Notes: a model not told the origin generated them from the letters alone. Counted from the first letter of the stretch, positions 44,511-53,568 are shown. The stretch is 64,000 nucleotides of DNA from Nocardia tengchongensis (GCF_018362975.1 NZ_CP074371.1:5208001-5272000); one strand, 5' to 3'. Translations and numbers: made by a program.

Positions 44511-45287
44511 CTAGGCGCAGTCGACGAAGGTAATGTCGGCGTATCGTTCTGTGCCGGTGAGGGATTCGCAGGTGCAGTGTGGGAATTCGTGCCAGCATTG
44601 CTCGCAATAGCCGCACGCCGGGCAGTGCGGCCCGGCGGACTCGATTTCGTAGTGGCCGCAGTAGTCGCAGTAGTCGTAGAAGCGGTGTTCGGCCTTGTTG
44701 TCGGTGCTGCCGTCGGGTTCACGCCAGATGTAGGAGTGGTTGGAGTACCAGATCCCGTCATGGCTCCAATGTCCGCGGTGTTCGTTGAACAGGTACGCGG
44801 TGTGCTTGTAGCGGGGGTCGACGGTGAGCAGGATCATCTTGTCGCCGTCGAGCCATTCCTCGAGGTCGGCGCGGCCAGCCCAGGAGTCCAGCGACCCGAA
44901 CGGCTGCAAGGGAAAGAAGTCCTCGGCCGCGACACGGGTGTCCGAGCGTGGATCACCAGTCGCTGGATGCACGATTGCAGGGAGAATCCCGTTGTGCGCC
45001 AGCACTGTTCGGGTATCCCCGCCGACGGCGAAGGGGTGGCAGTTCTGTTCGGTGATGTAGCCGTGGGTGGCGAAGCGGGAGTGGAACAATGCTGGGGTGT
45101 CCGGGAAACGGGCACGCACAGCCGCGAATTCCTCGATCATCGCGGCGGCGTCCAGGCCGCGCCCGACGAGGATGCGGTCGTCGGCGACGACGGCGTAACC
45201 GTGCCCGTGCGGGTTGGCCAGCGCACCGTCGCGCAGGGCGGTGAGATCCGGTGTGACACCCGGCTTGTAGAAGCTCAGGATGCACAT
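44511..45287 (-). CDS. Class II glutamine amidotransferase, copy 1
   Basis: ATG 45287 is chosen because Cys2 then becomes the N-terminal nucleophile after Met removal (MCILSFYKPG). Further family motifs are FHSRFATHG and VLAHNGILP; 258 residues. The C-terminus adds a Cys-rich finger (YCDYCGHYE, CPACGYCEQC). Ntn-type glutaminases release ammonia for a partner ligase. It overlaps the amidoligase gene upstream by 13 bases, so the pair is co-translated. Iyer and colleagues described amidoligases linked to such amidotransferases on mobile elements. A second pair lies next door. Confidence 0.8.
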   Translation of the reverse strand: MCILSFYKPGVTPDLTALRDGALANPHGHGYAVVADDRILVGRGLDAAAMIEEFAAVRARFPDTPALFHSRFATHGYITEQNCHPFAVGGDTRTVLAHNGILPAIVHPATGDPRSDTRVAAEDFFPLQPFGSLDSWAGRADLEEWLDGDKMILLTVDPRYKHTAYLFNEHRGHWSHDGIWYSNHSYIWREPDGSTDNKAEHRFYDYCDYCGHYEIESAGPHCPACGYCEQCWHEFPHCTCESLTGTERYADITFVDCA

Positions 45288-46478
45288 GCGAGGGCCTCCA
45301 TTTCCGCCAGCAAGGGCAGATAGATCGGGTGGGCGCGTACCCAGGTGACGAACGCGGTCCACTCCCAGCCGCGTCGGCGTGCGACGTCACCGGAGGTGAG
45401 GGTGCGGGTGTATTCCACCGAGGCGGCGATGAACGCCAGCGCTGCTTGAACCTGTTGGTGGTGAAGGGAACTGGCGAATATCCGGACTTCGAATGTCTCC
45501 TCTGGGTAGACATTGATGGCCTGGTAGCGGCCGTAGCCGAACCGTTCGCCCTTGGCGAATTTGGCGATACCGGCGCGGGTTTCGGGTGTGAAGCTGGCCC
45601 AGTCGTCACTGCGGCGGCGGGCCAGGCGCACGGCGTGAGATTCGTTGCGATAGAAGAACTTCATCCACCTGTACACGTGTGCGGCCGAGTCGAACCCCTT
45701 GCGGGAGACGTGTACGTGAATGCCGACGTTATCGTCGACGTACGCGCCGCGAATCCGTAGCTCGCGCAGCATCTTCCAGGGGAATTCGTCGATGGCCCAC
45801 TCGTAGCTCATGGGGTGGGTGACGATCTCGAATCCGGCGTTGTAGCCGATGGATCCGTCCTCCTTGAGGTAACCCAGGTCGCCGAGGTGGTCGGCGGCGA
45901 TCTCGGCGCAGGCTTGCAAGGAGCTGCTGCGGGTTTTGATCTCGAGTTCCAGTCCGAGGAAGACCGGGCCTTGGCCGTGGAAGTAGGGGGCGGGTTTGTA
46001 GGAGTAGTCGTGGATGTGGTCGTCGCGGCGGTCGCGCGAGCACGAGGTGCAGTAGTCGTCGTTGGCGGTCAGGTAGTCGCAGTCGTCGCAGACGCGGTAC
46101 TGGCTCTCGCAGTCGCGGCACACCTCCTCGCCGGTGTCGACGCTGCGCAGATAGCGCGACAGCAGACAGCAATCCGAGCACCGCCAGTAGTGGTCGATAT
46201 GGCAGGTGTCGCAGACGATGTCGCCACTGCGTGGCTTCACCGGCGGTGGTGTAGCGCTCGCAGTATTCGCATTGCGACCAGCGCCGCGCGCAGGTGGTGC
46301 AGAGCACACCGTGATCGACGGTCCAGTGGACATCGTCGACCCGCTCTTCGCAGTCCTGGCAGAAGGGACGCTCATCGCAGTCCCGGCATTCGGCAGCCGG
46401 GAAATCCAGGAGCGGGTCGTCGGGGATCAGTGCGGAACATGTGCGGCACAGCACGTGTGTGTCCAGTATTTCGGGCAT
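45275..46478 (-). pseudogene. Amidoligase, copy 1, frame broken near 46230
   Basis: ATG 46478 after AGAAAGG begins MPEILDTHVLCRTC. Several CxxC fingers follow to about codon 83, where the sense changes frame near 46226-46233 (one extra or two missing bases) and continues RSGDIVCDTCHIDHYW to 45275. The catalytic half has the amidoligase motifs FLGLELEI, DGSIGYNAGFEIVTHP and GIHVHVSRKGFD, as expected for a GCS/GS-like COOH-NH2 ligase. It joins amino groups to carboxylates using ATP; the fingers may hold a protein target. The same protein in copy 2 is intact, aligned throughout. Confidence 0.75.
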
Positions 46479-46681
46479 GGGTGCAGAACCTTTCTGCGAA
46501 TCGAGGGAAGGTAGTCGGAAGCGATAGAGGCGACGCAGAGCGCGCGAATCCTGCTTGCCGCCTAAGGGGTTCGCGCCTTACGGGAAGGCTGGAGCCGTGA
46601 AGCTCGTCGGCGGTGCCTCTTCGGCGGAGACGACATCGTGCTACGGCACGACCCGAGCTCACGAGGCTGGTAGGTCAGGTG

Positions 46682-47440
46682 TCAGCGAGTGGCGTTGCGG
46701 CGCAGTGCCACACCCGTCGCGATGCGTTGTGCGCAGTCGCAGTGGGGGAAGGGATTGGCGCACAGGAAACACCAACCGCAGCCTCCGCAGTAGCGGCCGC
46801 GTCGGCTGAAGTCGAGTTCACCACAGTGTTCGCAGACGTAGTGCCACGTGTGTGTGCGCAGCAGTTCGGGTTCGGGTTCGGGGCGGTAGCCGGGATTGGA
46901 GTACCAGATCCCGGAATCCCAGATTCCTGCCGATTCGTTGAAGATGTAGGCGTTGTGGGCGAAGGCGGGGTCGATGGTGAGAATTACGAGTTTGCTTGTT
47001 CCCAGCCAGGACTCCAGGCCGCGGCGGCCTTGGGTGGTGTCGAGCGGTCCGCAAGGCATGTGCGGCAGGTAGGTCGTGGCCGCGATCCGGGTGTCCGAGC
47101 GGGGGTCGTAGGGGGCGGGCCGGACTCGCCGGGGCAGAACCCCGTTGTGCGCCAGTACGGTGCGTTGATCACGGCCGAGCCGGAAAGGGTGGCAGTTGTC
47201 GATGCTTACCGCCCCGTGGGTGGCGTAGCGGCTGTGAAACAGCGCCGGCCCATCGGGATACCGGTCACGGACGACGGCGAACTCGTCGAGGACCTCCTCG
47301 GCGTCCATGCCGCGCCCGACCAGCACGCTGGTCTCGGTAACAACGGCGAACCCATGACCATCCTTGTTGACTCGCGCGCCGTTCCTCAACGCCGTCAGAT
47401 CCGAGGTGGCGCCGGGCGGAAAGTAGGTCAAGAGACACAT
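46682..47440 (-). CDS. Class II glutamine amidotransferase, copy 2
   Basis: ATG 47440 makes Cys2 the nucleophile (MCLLTYFPPGATSDLTALRN). FHSRYATHG and VLAHNGVLP match copy 1; 252 residues. The C-terminal finger is CEHCGELDF and CGGCGWCFLC. It overlaps the amidoligase upstream by 13 bases, exactly as in copy 1, so the whole two-gene unit was duplicated. The two copies now differ widely outside motifs, pointing to an old duplication or separate acquisition. Expected to supply ammonia to its partner. Confidence 0.8.
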   Translation of the reverse strand: MCLLTYFPPGATSDLTALRNGARVNKDGHGFAVVTETSVLVGRGMDAEEVLDEFAVVRDRYPDGPALFHSRYATHGAVSIDNCHPFRLGRDQRTVLAHNGVLPRRVRPAPYDPRSDTRIAATTYLPHMPCGPLDTTQGRRGLESWLGTSKLVILTIDPAFAHNAYIFNESAGIWDSGIWYSNPGYRPEPEPELLRTHTWHYVCEHCGELDFSRRGRYCGGCGWCFLCANPFPHCDCAQRIATGVALRRNATR

Positions 47441-48633
47441 GCGAGGGCCTCCATCTCCGCGCGCAACGGTACGTAGTCCTCGTGCTGAGCGACCCAGGTG
47501 GTGAATTGCTCCCATTCCCAGCCGCCGTGTCGGACGACCTGGGTGCAGGTCAGGGCGCGGGTGTATTCGACGGTGGCCGCGACGAACGCCAGTGCCGCTT
47601 GAACCTGTTGGGGATTCAGGGATCCGGCGAACACCCGGACCTCGAGGCTCTTGCGTGGGTGCGGGTTGATCGCCTGATAGCGGTCCATCCCGAACCGCGG
47701 CAGATCGTCCTTGGCGGTGTGTTTGACCCGTGCTCGCGCGATGGGGGAGAACGCCGCGTAGTTCGATCGCCGTCGCGCCAACGTGACGGTCTGGGATTCG
47801 TTGCGGTAGATCAGCTTTGCCCACCGGAAGATATGGGCCGCGGAGTCGAAGCCGTCGCGAGAGACGTGAACATGGATACCGACGCTGTGATCGGAGCGGC
47901 AGCCGAGTTCTTCGAGCTGTTCGAGCAATTCCCACGGGAACCGCTCGATCGCGTACCGGTACTCCATAGGATGGGTGACCAGTTCGAACCCGGACGGCTC
48001 GATCGACGAATCATGCTTCAGATACGCCAGATCCCCGATGGACTCCCCAACTGTCGATGCACACACTTCGTACTTGTGGCGGGGGACGATTATTTCCAGC
48101 TCGAGCCCGAGGAACACGGGCCCCTGGCCGAAGAACCGGGGATCGGGTTTGTAGTTGTAGCTCCAGACACGGCCCCGCGATCCACAGCTGTCACAGTCGG
48201 TGTGATCAGGAAGTAGAGCGCCGCACTGCCCACACGAGTTGTAGTTCTGGGCGCAGCCGGAACATACGCGGAGGCCGCCCGATACATAGCGGCTGTCGGC
48301 GGTGTAGAGGCTGCATGCGCCGCAGTGATCGAAGAACCGGTTGATGCACGCGGGGCAGACCCGATCGCCGGTATCGGTGCGCCATGTGGTCGGTGTGGTG
48401 TACCGGCAGCGGGCGCATTCCGACCACCCGGGCGCACACGTGCGGCAGACTCGACCGAATTCCAGGGTCGTGGCCATATGCTGGCTGGGCTCGCCGCAGC
48501 GAGCGCACCGTGCCACAGCACTGGTGGCCGAAGGGGCCGTTGGCGCGTTTTCAGTCGTTCGTGTCTGCTGTGGAGAAATAGTGGTCTGGCAGACCGCGCA
48601 TGAATGCGCAGCGGAAGAGGCAGGGACAGGCAT
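47428..48633 (-). CDS. Amidoligase with N-terminal zinc fingers, copy 2
   Basis: ATG 48633; 401 residues. Residues 1-150 hold seven or more CxxC pairs (CARCGE, CRTCAPGWSECARC, CPACINRF, CGACSLY, CGQCG). The amidoligase domain follows: YKPDPRFFGQGPVFLGLELEI, HPMEYRYAIERFPW and GIHVHVSRDGFDSAAH. The family ligates amines to carboxyl groups with ATP; those with amidotransferase partners may use glutamine-derived ammonia. The treble-clef-like N-terminus could recruit a protein target. Its reading frame is unbroken and can be used as template for copy 1. Confidence 0.8.
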   Translation of the reverse strand: MPVPASSAAHSCAVCQTTISPQQTRTTENAPTAPSATSAVARCARCGEPSQHMATTLEFGRVCRTCAPGWSECARCRYTTPTTWRTDTGDRVCPACINRFFDHCGACSLYTADSRYVSGGLRVCSGCAQNYNSCGQCGALLPDHTDCDSCGSRGRVWSYNYKPDPRFFGQGPVFLGLELEIIVPRHKYEVCASTVGESIGDLAYLKHDSSIEPSGFELVTHPMEYRYAIERFPWELLEQLEELGCRSDHSVGIHVHVSRDGFDSAAHIFRWAKLIYRNESQTVTLARRRSNYAAFSPIARARVKHTAKDDLPRFGMDRYQAINPHPRKSLEVRVFAGSLNPQQVQAALAFVAATVEYTRALTCTQVVRHGGWEWEQFTTWVAQHEDYVPLRAEMEALACVS

Positions 48634-48666
48634 CGGAGTCGCCTTCCAGCAGGATCGAAGAATACG

Positions 48667-48699
48667 AAAGCCGCGACAGGATATTCCTGTCGCGGCTTT
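48667..48699. repeat. Perfect 15-bp hairpin in the amidoligase leader
   Basis: AAAGCCGCGACAGGA (48667-48681), a TAT loop and TCCTGTCGCGGCTTT (48685-48699) make a perfect stem. It is 34 bases upstream of the copy 2 amidoligase start on the minus strand, in its leader. It could be a terminator of transcription from upstream, an attenuator or a protein-binding site. Confidence 0.6.
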
Positions 48700-48952
48700 G
48701 GATGAGGAGATTATGGGCGTGAACAGTTAGCGGTTCGCGGATATTCGACGCGGTGAACACTCAATAGGTCGGCGTCGATAATCGAGGTATGTACCGCAGG
48801 GTGTCGAGCGCGGTTTAAAGAGCCTCGTACTGATAAATTATCAGCCGGTGGCATCGGGCAGACTGCGTGGCGGTGTCCATCCTATTGGCTCGCCACCTGG
48901 ACTCTGGGCGCTCGTTGATAGGAACCGAGCCATTCGGGCGACTGTGAGCCCG

Positions 48953-49717
48953 TCAGAGGTTGGCGTATCCGCCCGCGCTCCACACGATCCGGCGATAGTT
49001 TTCCGGGGTGACGGATTGGCGTGCCGGTATTCCGGGTGCGATCGGATGTGGCCAGTAGCAGTAACCGCATCGATGGCAGTAGTAGCCAGCGCTCCAGATG
49101 CGTTTGCTTGCGGCAATTCCTCGGGAAATTCTGCTGTTCCGACGACTTCTGTACGCCGCGATCCAAAACAAGAGCAGCGATGGGGTAGCCATCGCGGAGA
49201 TCAAGAGAAAGTTGGCGATCAGAAACACTGCCAACGGCGTTGTCGCTTTAGGATCAGAGAAATTGACGATGGCGATCAAGAAAAAAATGAGGGCAGGAAT
49301 CGCGAGGATCAGTCCGAAGAAGACAAGCTTGCCCGAACCGCGTTTGAGGGGTGCCAATGCCAGTGAGGTGGACAGGCGGGTCGAGTAGGTGCGGTCGATC
49401 GCGGTCGAACCGAGGACCGGGATCAGTCCTCCAGAGCTGACGGCGACGCCGGAGCGGTAGTCCTGCCCGGAGACTGTGGTCGTGCCGTTCGCTCGAACGG
49501 CGGGGACGCGCTGCACTCGGTCGTCGTGCCCACAGGTCGGGCAGGTGATGTCGATTCCCACAGTGGTGTCCCGTCCCGGTGCGGCTGCGCCGCGACGTGG
49601 ACGGTGGCCGCGCAACAGCGCCTGTGCTGGTTCCCGGTGATGCGATGGTTGGACCCATCGAACACCGCGAAACGCCGCTTGTCGAGAGGGATTCGTCGTC
49701 GAGGAATCGGAAGTCAT
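48953..49717 (-). CDS. Zinc-ribbon protein with two membrane helices
   Basis: ATG 49717 follows AGGGAG. After a basic, poorly structured 50-residue start comes a zinc ribbon (ITCPTCGHDDRVQRV), then two long hydrophobic helices at about residues 130-155 and 163-190. A second Cys group (YYCHRCGYCYWP) lies on the same side. 254 residues. The first 50 residues are odd in composition, and a GTG just before GIDITCP is an alternative start. It may be a membrane sensor or element surface-exclusion component. No family recognised beyond the ribbons. Confidence 0.6.
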   Translation of the reverse strand: MTSDSSTTNPSRQAAFRGVRWVQPSHHREPAQALLRGHRPRRGAAAPGRDTTVGIDITCPTCGHDDRVQRVPAVRANGTTTVSGQDYRSGVAVSSGGLIPVLGSTAIDRTYSTRLSTSLALAPLKRGSGKLVFFGLILAIPALIFFLIAIVNFSDPKATTPLAVFLIANFLLISAMATPSLLLFWIAAYRSRRNSRISRGIAASKRIWSAGYYCHRCGYCYWPHPIAPGIPARQSVTPENYRRIVWSAGGYANL

Positions 49718-49927
49718 TGTCGGGTCTCCCTACTGGGGGTTGGGGTGGGGTGTGTCTGTGCGCGGTGCCGTGGGTTGCCGTGCCACACAGCCCCCTCTCA
49801 CGGCCGTCGGCCCGGCCGAGTCGAGTGTTCGACGTTGCGGTGCTACCTCGGCCGGAGCGACTCGGCCGAGGCAATGGCGACAGGATCGGATCTCTGCACG
49901 TGTCGGGTCGTTTGCGGTGTCGGTCGC

Positions 49928-50977
49928 TCACACCGAGTCGATGGCTCGAACGTGCTTGTTCACGTTCGACACCAGCGGGTGCGGTTCCGCGGTGAGGATG
50001 GAGAGGGCGGCGGCGACCTCGAGAACATCGGATTTCACGTACGTCGCCGTCGTGCCACCGGCCTTGCCGTCATGTCCGGCATAGGCCCGGGCCACGGCGA
50101 AACCGAAGGTGCGTTCCACCCACGTCAATGTTGTGTGCCGCAGCTAGTGCATGCCGATGCCCTGAACCGCCACCCACGGCAGGATCTCCCCGACCCGGGT
50201 CCAGATGTAGTCGTATCGATGGGAACTGATCGGCTTGCCGTTGCGATACCGCAGCAGCTCACCCGATCGCGGAGCACCGCGCTCGCGGGCATGAGCGAGG
50301 AGATGACGCATCAAGGTCGGCGAGACCGGCTGCCAGTGCTCGGTCTGCCCCTTCTCGCGCAGCAGGACCAGGCATTGGTCCTCGTCGATATCATGAGGTC
50401 GCAGCGCCAGCGCACCGCCACGACGGCAGGCGGTCTCGATATGCAGCCGCAGCACGAGGGAGTCGAGCTCCGGATCGTCACCGGAGGTCGCCGCGGCCGT
50501 GCAGATCTCGGCGAGCCGGTGAGGCGGGATCGCGTAGCGATGTGAGGGCTGACGAGCGGGTTTCGGCACCTGCCGGGCCGGATTGTCCGCACGCCGAATC
50601 CACCCGCTGTCCTCGGCATAGCGGTATACGCACCGCACCGCGCCGACGAAATGCTCGCCCGCGCTACCCCCGCCCCGCGACGCACGGCTCGCACGGGCGC
50701 CGGCCTGCGCCTCTCGCGCCCGCTGCTCGAGGTCGAGCTTGGATATATCGTCGAGTCGCCGGTCGTGCGAGTGCTTTTCGAGCCAGGACAGGTGGGTGTC
50801 GTAGGTGTGCAACGTGCCCGGTGTCAGCGTCGTGCGGACCTTCGGGACGACCTCGGCGAACGTCGGTGCCGAGGTCGCGGTGACCAGATCGGCGGGGGCG
50901 ATGCCCATCTGCGACAGCAGCAGTCGTGCTGCCGCCACAGTCTCCGCCGACACGGTGGCCGTGCCGGGCGCGCTCAT
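49928..50977 (-). pseudogene. Tyrosine recombinase (integrase) with amber codon in the active-site box
   Basis: From ATG 50977 the frame runs to TAG at 50144-50146 and then stays open to 49928. Core-binding domain and catalytic ACRRGGALAL (Arg I) are present, and GIGMH-stop-LRHTTLTWVER shows that the conserved H-W-L-R-H-T box lost its Trp (TGG to TAG). The catalytic Arg II and the Tyr in TTATYVKSD lie after the stop. Unless the stop is suppressed or a sequencing error, the integrase is dead and the element cannot excise by it. It reads away from the att-like site at 51576, with an AbrB-like gene before it. Confidence 0.85.
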
Positions 50978-51404
50978 CGGGACAGTACGTCCAGAAGAGG
51001 GCCGAACACCTCGGCCGCGCCGTCGGCGCGTAGATAGGCAGGAGCTTGCGGGATGGGTTGGCGAGCAACGGAACCCGGTCACCGAGGAACAGATTCACCC
51101 GCCGCCGCCAACGACACGGGACCCGGACGAAACCGGCACGGACCACCATCAGCGCGCCCGGCGCCACGTCCGTCGCGGGCTCGGCGACCAGCACCGCGCC
51201 CTCGGTACGCAGGCCCAGCCGGTCGCCTTCGGACCAGCCCAGCGCCGCGAAAAGCCGCTGGTCCACAATCCGGCCCCCGTGACCGACCGTCGAGAGCCCA
51301 TAGGCCAGATCCAGCGGACGAAGCGGGGGAGGCGGCGGCGCGATCATCGGGCCGTGCAGCAGCTCCTGCAACGGCGCCTGCGGCGGCACCAGCAGCGGGA
51401 TCAT
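50974..51404 (-). pseudogene. AbrB/MazE-like DNA-binding protein, frame broken at 51055-51057
   Basis: ATG 51404 overlaps the stop of the 34-aa ORF. The domain LDLAYGLSTVGHGGRIVDQR, LFAALGWSEGDRLGLR is of AbrB/SpoVT type. The sense then switches near 51055-51057 (CCC where CCCC is expected) to IPQAPAYLRADGAAEVFG and ends LDVLSR at a TGA that overlaps the integrase ATG. The ATGA overlap shows the restored frame is right. It probably regulates integrase expression or acts in excision direction. Confidence 0.6.
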
Positions 51405-51505
51405 CGCGCGACTCCGGCCGGGCGCAGGCACACGAGCGCCGCACCGGCAGTGAGGGTTCGGGGCACACCTGCCAGGTATCGTTGCAGGTCAGAGGGATTC
51501 GTCAT
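51401..51505 (-). CDS. 34-residue ORF heading the integrase operon
   Basis: ATG 51505 follows AAGGA; the peptide begins MTNPSDLQRYLAGVP and its stop overlaps the AbrB-like gene's ATG. It has one hydrophobic patch and no motif. Chain coupling of the ORF, AbrB-like gene and integrase by ATGA overlaps suggests it is translated and might set their expression ratio. Confidence 0.5.
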   Translation of the reverse strand: MTNPSDLQRYLAGVPRTLTAGAALVCLRPAGVAR

Positions 51506-51575
51506 GGTTATCCTTCGCGTGTGCGAGCGCACTCGAACACGCATTCCTCGGATGTGTCACCCGTGCCACGATCTT

Positions 51576-51601
51576 GTGCGCGAGGCGGGACTTGAACCCC
51601 C
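51576..51601 (-). other. tRNA-Leu-like 3' end, putative attachment site
   Basis: On the minus strand GGGGGTTCAAGTCCCGCCTCGCGCAC matches a tRNA T-loop (TTCAAGT) and the CTCGCGC acceptor end expected of an actinobacterial tRNA-Leu with 5' GCGCGAG. One T-stem pair is mismatched and the 5' half of the tRNA is not found to the right. It lies 71 bases outside the integrase operon, as attachment sites do. It may be an att half; a complete tRNA would be expected elsewhere. Confidence 0.5.
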
Positions 51602-52391
51602 GTGCCGAGCGGCGGGACGTCGACGCCAGGCGTGATTGCTTCCCGGTCGGGCTCCGCATCGGTCCATTGGGCTTTCGGAATGGGCGATGCCGGCAGGCGC
51701 GCTGCGAATGGGGAATCAGGCCTGCAGCTCGACGGTGCAGAGCAGGCGGAGGTTGCTGAGATCGTCCTGCCGGATCTGCGCGCAGAAGGGGGTGGGCCAT
51801 AGGCTGATGGCTAAGTTGGCCGCGCCTAAACAATCTGGTGCGGGCTCGCCATCGTCGGTCGGCTCGGGAGCGACTTGATTCTCCTGCTCGCCGGTCAGGA
51901 GGTTGTTGCCGTGCAGGACGATCCGGCGCTCCTGGCAGAACACCGGAAACTCCCGAACAGCTCTCGCTCGGCTCTTACCCGGGCCACTCGGATGCGATGC
52001 GGCATCACGGGCCCCCAGCGTCGGCTTCTCGCCCGGCACTGCTCGCTTGGCACTCGACTTGGCTTGCTGACCGTGGGCTGCCGGTCTTGTACAGGTCGAC
52101 CCATCCATTCGGTGGTTGGGGCAGACGAGTGGACTCGCCACAGAGTCTCTGTTCGGCCAGCTCAGATGCGGTTTCCATCTTGCCAAGAAGTTGCCAAGAC
52201 AGCTCTGAACAGGCCGGACTGGACGGCGCAGGACGGACGGAAGGCCTTCGGCGTGCCGCCGATCCGTGACGCCTCCGCATATCGAATCAGCGGCCTGCGG
52301 CGGTGATCCGGAACTCCGGATCACCCGGCCATCGGGCTGGCGCCCTCAGTCCGCAATGGGACCGAATGATGTCTCCAGCTGCGTAAACGTG
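51602..52391. other. 790-bp junction with no supported gene
   Basis: This lies between the att-like site and the first chromosomal gene. Both strands have open frames of 140-200 codons, but without ribosome sites or recognisable domains and with shifting codon bias. A hairpin is present at its right end. It may hold degraded remnants of earlier insertions. Confidence 0.5.
52302..52325. terminator. Hairpin downstream of DUF2784 gene
   Basis: GGTGATCCGG, AACT, CCGGATCACC form a perfect 10-bp stem with a four-base loop. It is 67 bases past the stop of the leftward gene at 52392. Confidence 0.55.
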
Positions 52392-52772
52392 TCATTTCGC
52401 CGCAGCAGTTCTCGCGCCGCGGCGGCGTGAGAGCCACACCAGACCCACCCAGGACACGACGACACAGATCACCACGAGCACCCGCACCTCGGTCAGCGCA
52501 CTGCGTGGGTAGAGCACACCGGTGATGTAGTGGTCGATGAATCCGCTCGGCGGCAGACCCGCCTCGCCCGCCCGATGCCGTGCCCAGTTCTCCAAACTTG
52601 TCAACGGACAGTCGACCGAGAACAGCACGGTGCCGAAACCCCAGCCGAAGGCGAGCAGGTGCAACCAGATCGTGCGCGGCCACCGCCAGGCCAGGAATCC
52701 ACCCACCACCACGTAGGCCACGAACGCGAAATGCACGACCGCGGTCGCATCGGCCAGCAGCCGGTACACCAT
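52392..52772 (-). CDS. DUF2784 membrane protein
   Basis: ATG 52772 gives 126 residues. Four hydrophobic helices are visible: around VVHFAFVAYVVVGGFLAW, the LHLLAFGWGFG segment and the C-terminal VLVVICVVVSWVGLVWL. The signature VDCPLTSLENW and HYITGVLYP motifs mark DUF2784, a short four-helix family with no known function common in proteobacteria and actinobacteria. It is followed by a hairpin. The first convincing chromosomal gene to the right of the element. Confidence 0.8.
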   Translation of the reverse strand: MVYRLLADATAVVHFAFVAYVVVGGFLAWRWPRTIWLHLLAFGWGFGTVLFSVDCPLTSLENWARHRAGEAGLPPSGFIDHYITGVLYPRSALTEVRVLVVICVVVSWVGLVWLSRRRGARTAAAK

Positions 52773-52791
52773 GACCCCAGGATAGGTGCCC

Positions 52792-53568
52792 TCAGCCCAG
52801 GTACTCCGACTCCAGGACAAGATCTTTGAGCAGCGACTGATACTCGACGTGGGTGTCGTACTCGACGGTGCGCCAGGACTTGCCCTCGGACTCGCGCATG
52901 TATCGCAAGTAGTCCGGTGCGCCCGGGATACGCACGTTGTCGGCGACCGCGAGACTGCCCGGATGCAGCCAGCCGGCGTCGAGGATCGTCTCCAGATCCG
53001 GCAGATACGCCTTCTTGTCGTGGTCGAGGAAGACGAAATCGAGTGCGCCGGTTCCGAACCCGTGCTCGTCCGCCAGACGCTTCACGGTCACACCACCGTC
53101 GCCGATGGTGCCCACCACCACCGTCACCTGCTCCGCGAGCCCCGCGTGAGCGATCAGCGTCCGCGCGATCCCCGCATTGTCGGCACTGAACTCCACCGAT
53201 ACCAGCCGCGCACCCGGCGCAAGCGCCCGCCCGATCCGAATCGCGCTGTACCCGCAGTACCCGCCGAGCTCTAGTGCCAGTGACGGCGCAGCCCGACTCA
53301 CCGCAGCGTCGAGAATCAGCCCCTTCTCGTCGCCGACGTTCACCAATACACTGCGCGTGCGCGCGAACCGGTCGTACGCGGCAAGCACGCTGAGCGGCTC
53401 GCCGGCGATGGAGTTGGCCAGCACATACTCCCGAGCCGCCTCCTCCCGACCGTCACCGACCTGGCCGGTGCGCGCGAAAGTCGGCCCGCCCACAGCGAAT
53501 CGAATCACCGACCAGCGCAGGAACGGCAACCGATCCCTCAGTGTCGCAACCACAGACTTAGCGGTCAT
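52792..53568 (-). CDS. Catechol O-methyltransferase-like protein
   Basis: ATG 53568; 258 residues. The SAM-binding motif is ELGGYCGYSAIRIG. The metal site of COMT-type enzymes is visible as FLDHDKKAYLPDLE (Asp, His, Lys) and VADNVRIPGAPDY (Asn). Family reaction: magnesium-dependent methyl transfer from SAM to a catechol hydroxyl. An unusual N-terminal segment of about 40 residues precedes the fold. It lies 19 bases upstream of the DUF2784 gene on the same strand; both may be co-transcribed. Confidence 0.85.
   Translation of the reverse strand: MTAKSVVATLRDRLPFLRWSVIRFAVGGPTFARTGQVGDGREEAAREYVLANSIAGEPLSVLAAYDRFARTRSVLVNVGDEKGLILDAAVSRAAPSLALELGGYCGYSAIRIGRALAPGARLVSVEFSADNAGIARTLIAHAGLAEQVTVVVGTIGDGGVTVKRLADEHGFGTGALDFVFLDHDKKAYLPDLETILDAGWLHPGSLAVADNVRIPGAPDYLRYMRESEGKSWRTVEYDTHVEYQSLLKDLVLESEYLG

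Noticed and set aside
48551..48760. 69-codon minus-strand ORF around the hairpin upstream of amidoligase 2
   Set aside because: It overlaps the amidoligase start in another phase and includes the hairpin; no ribosome site or motif.
51716..52324. 202-codon minus-strand open frame in the junction region
   Set aside because: No ribosome site, no recognisable domain and irregular composition; competing plus-strand frames are equally long.
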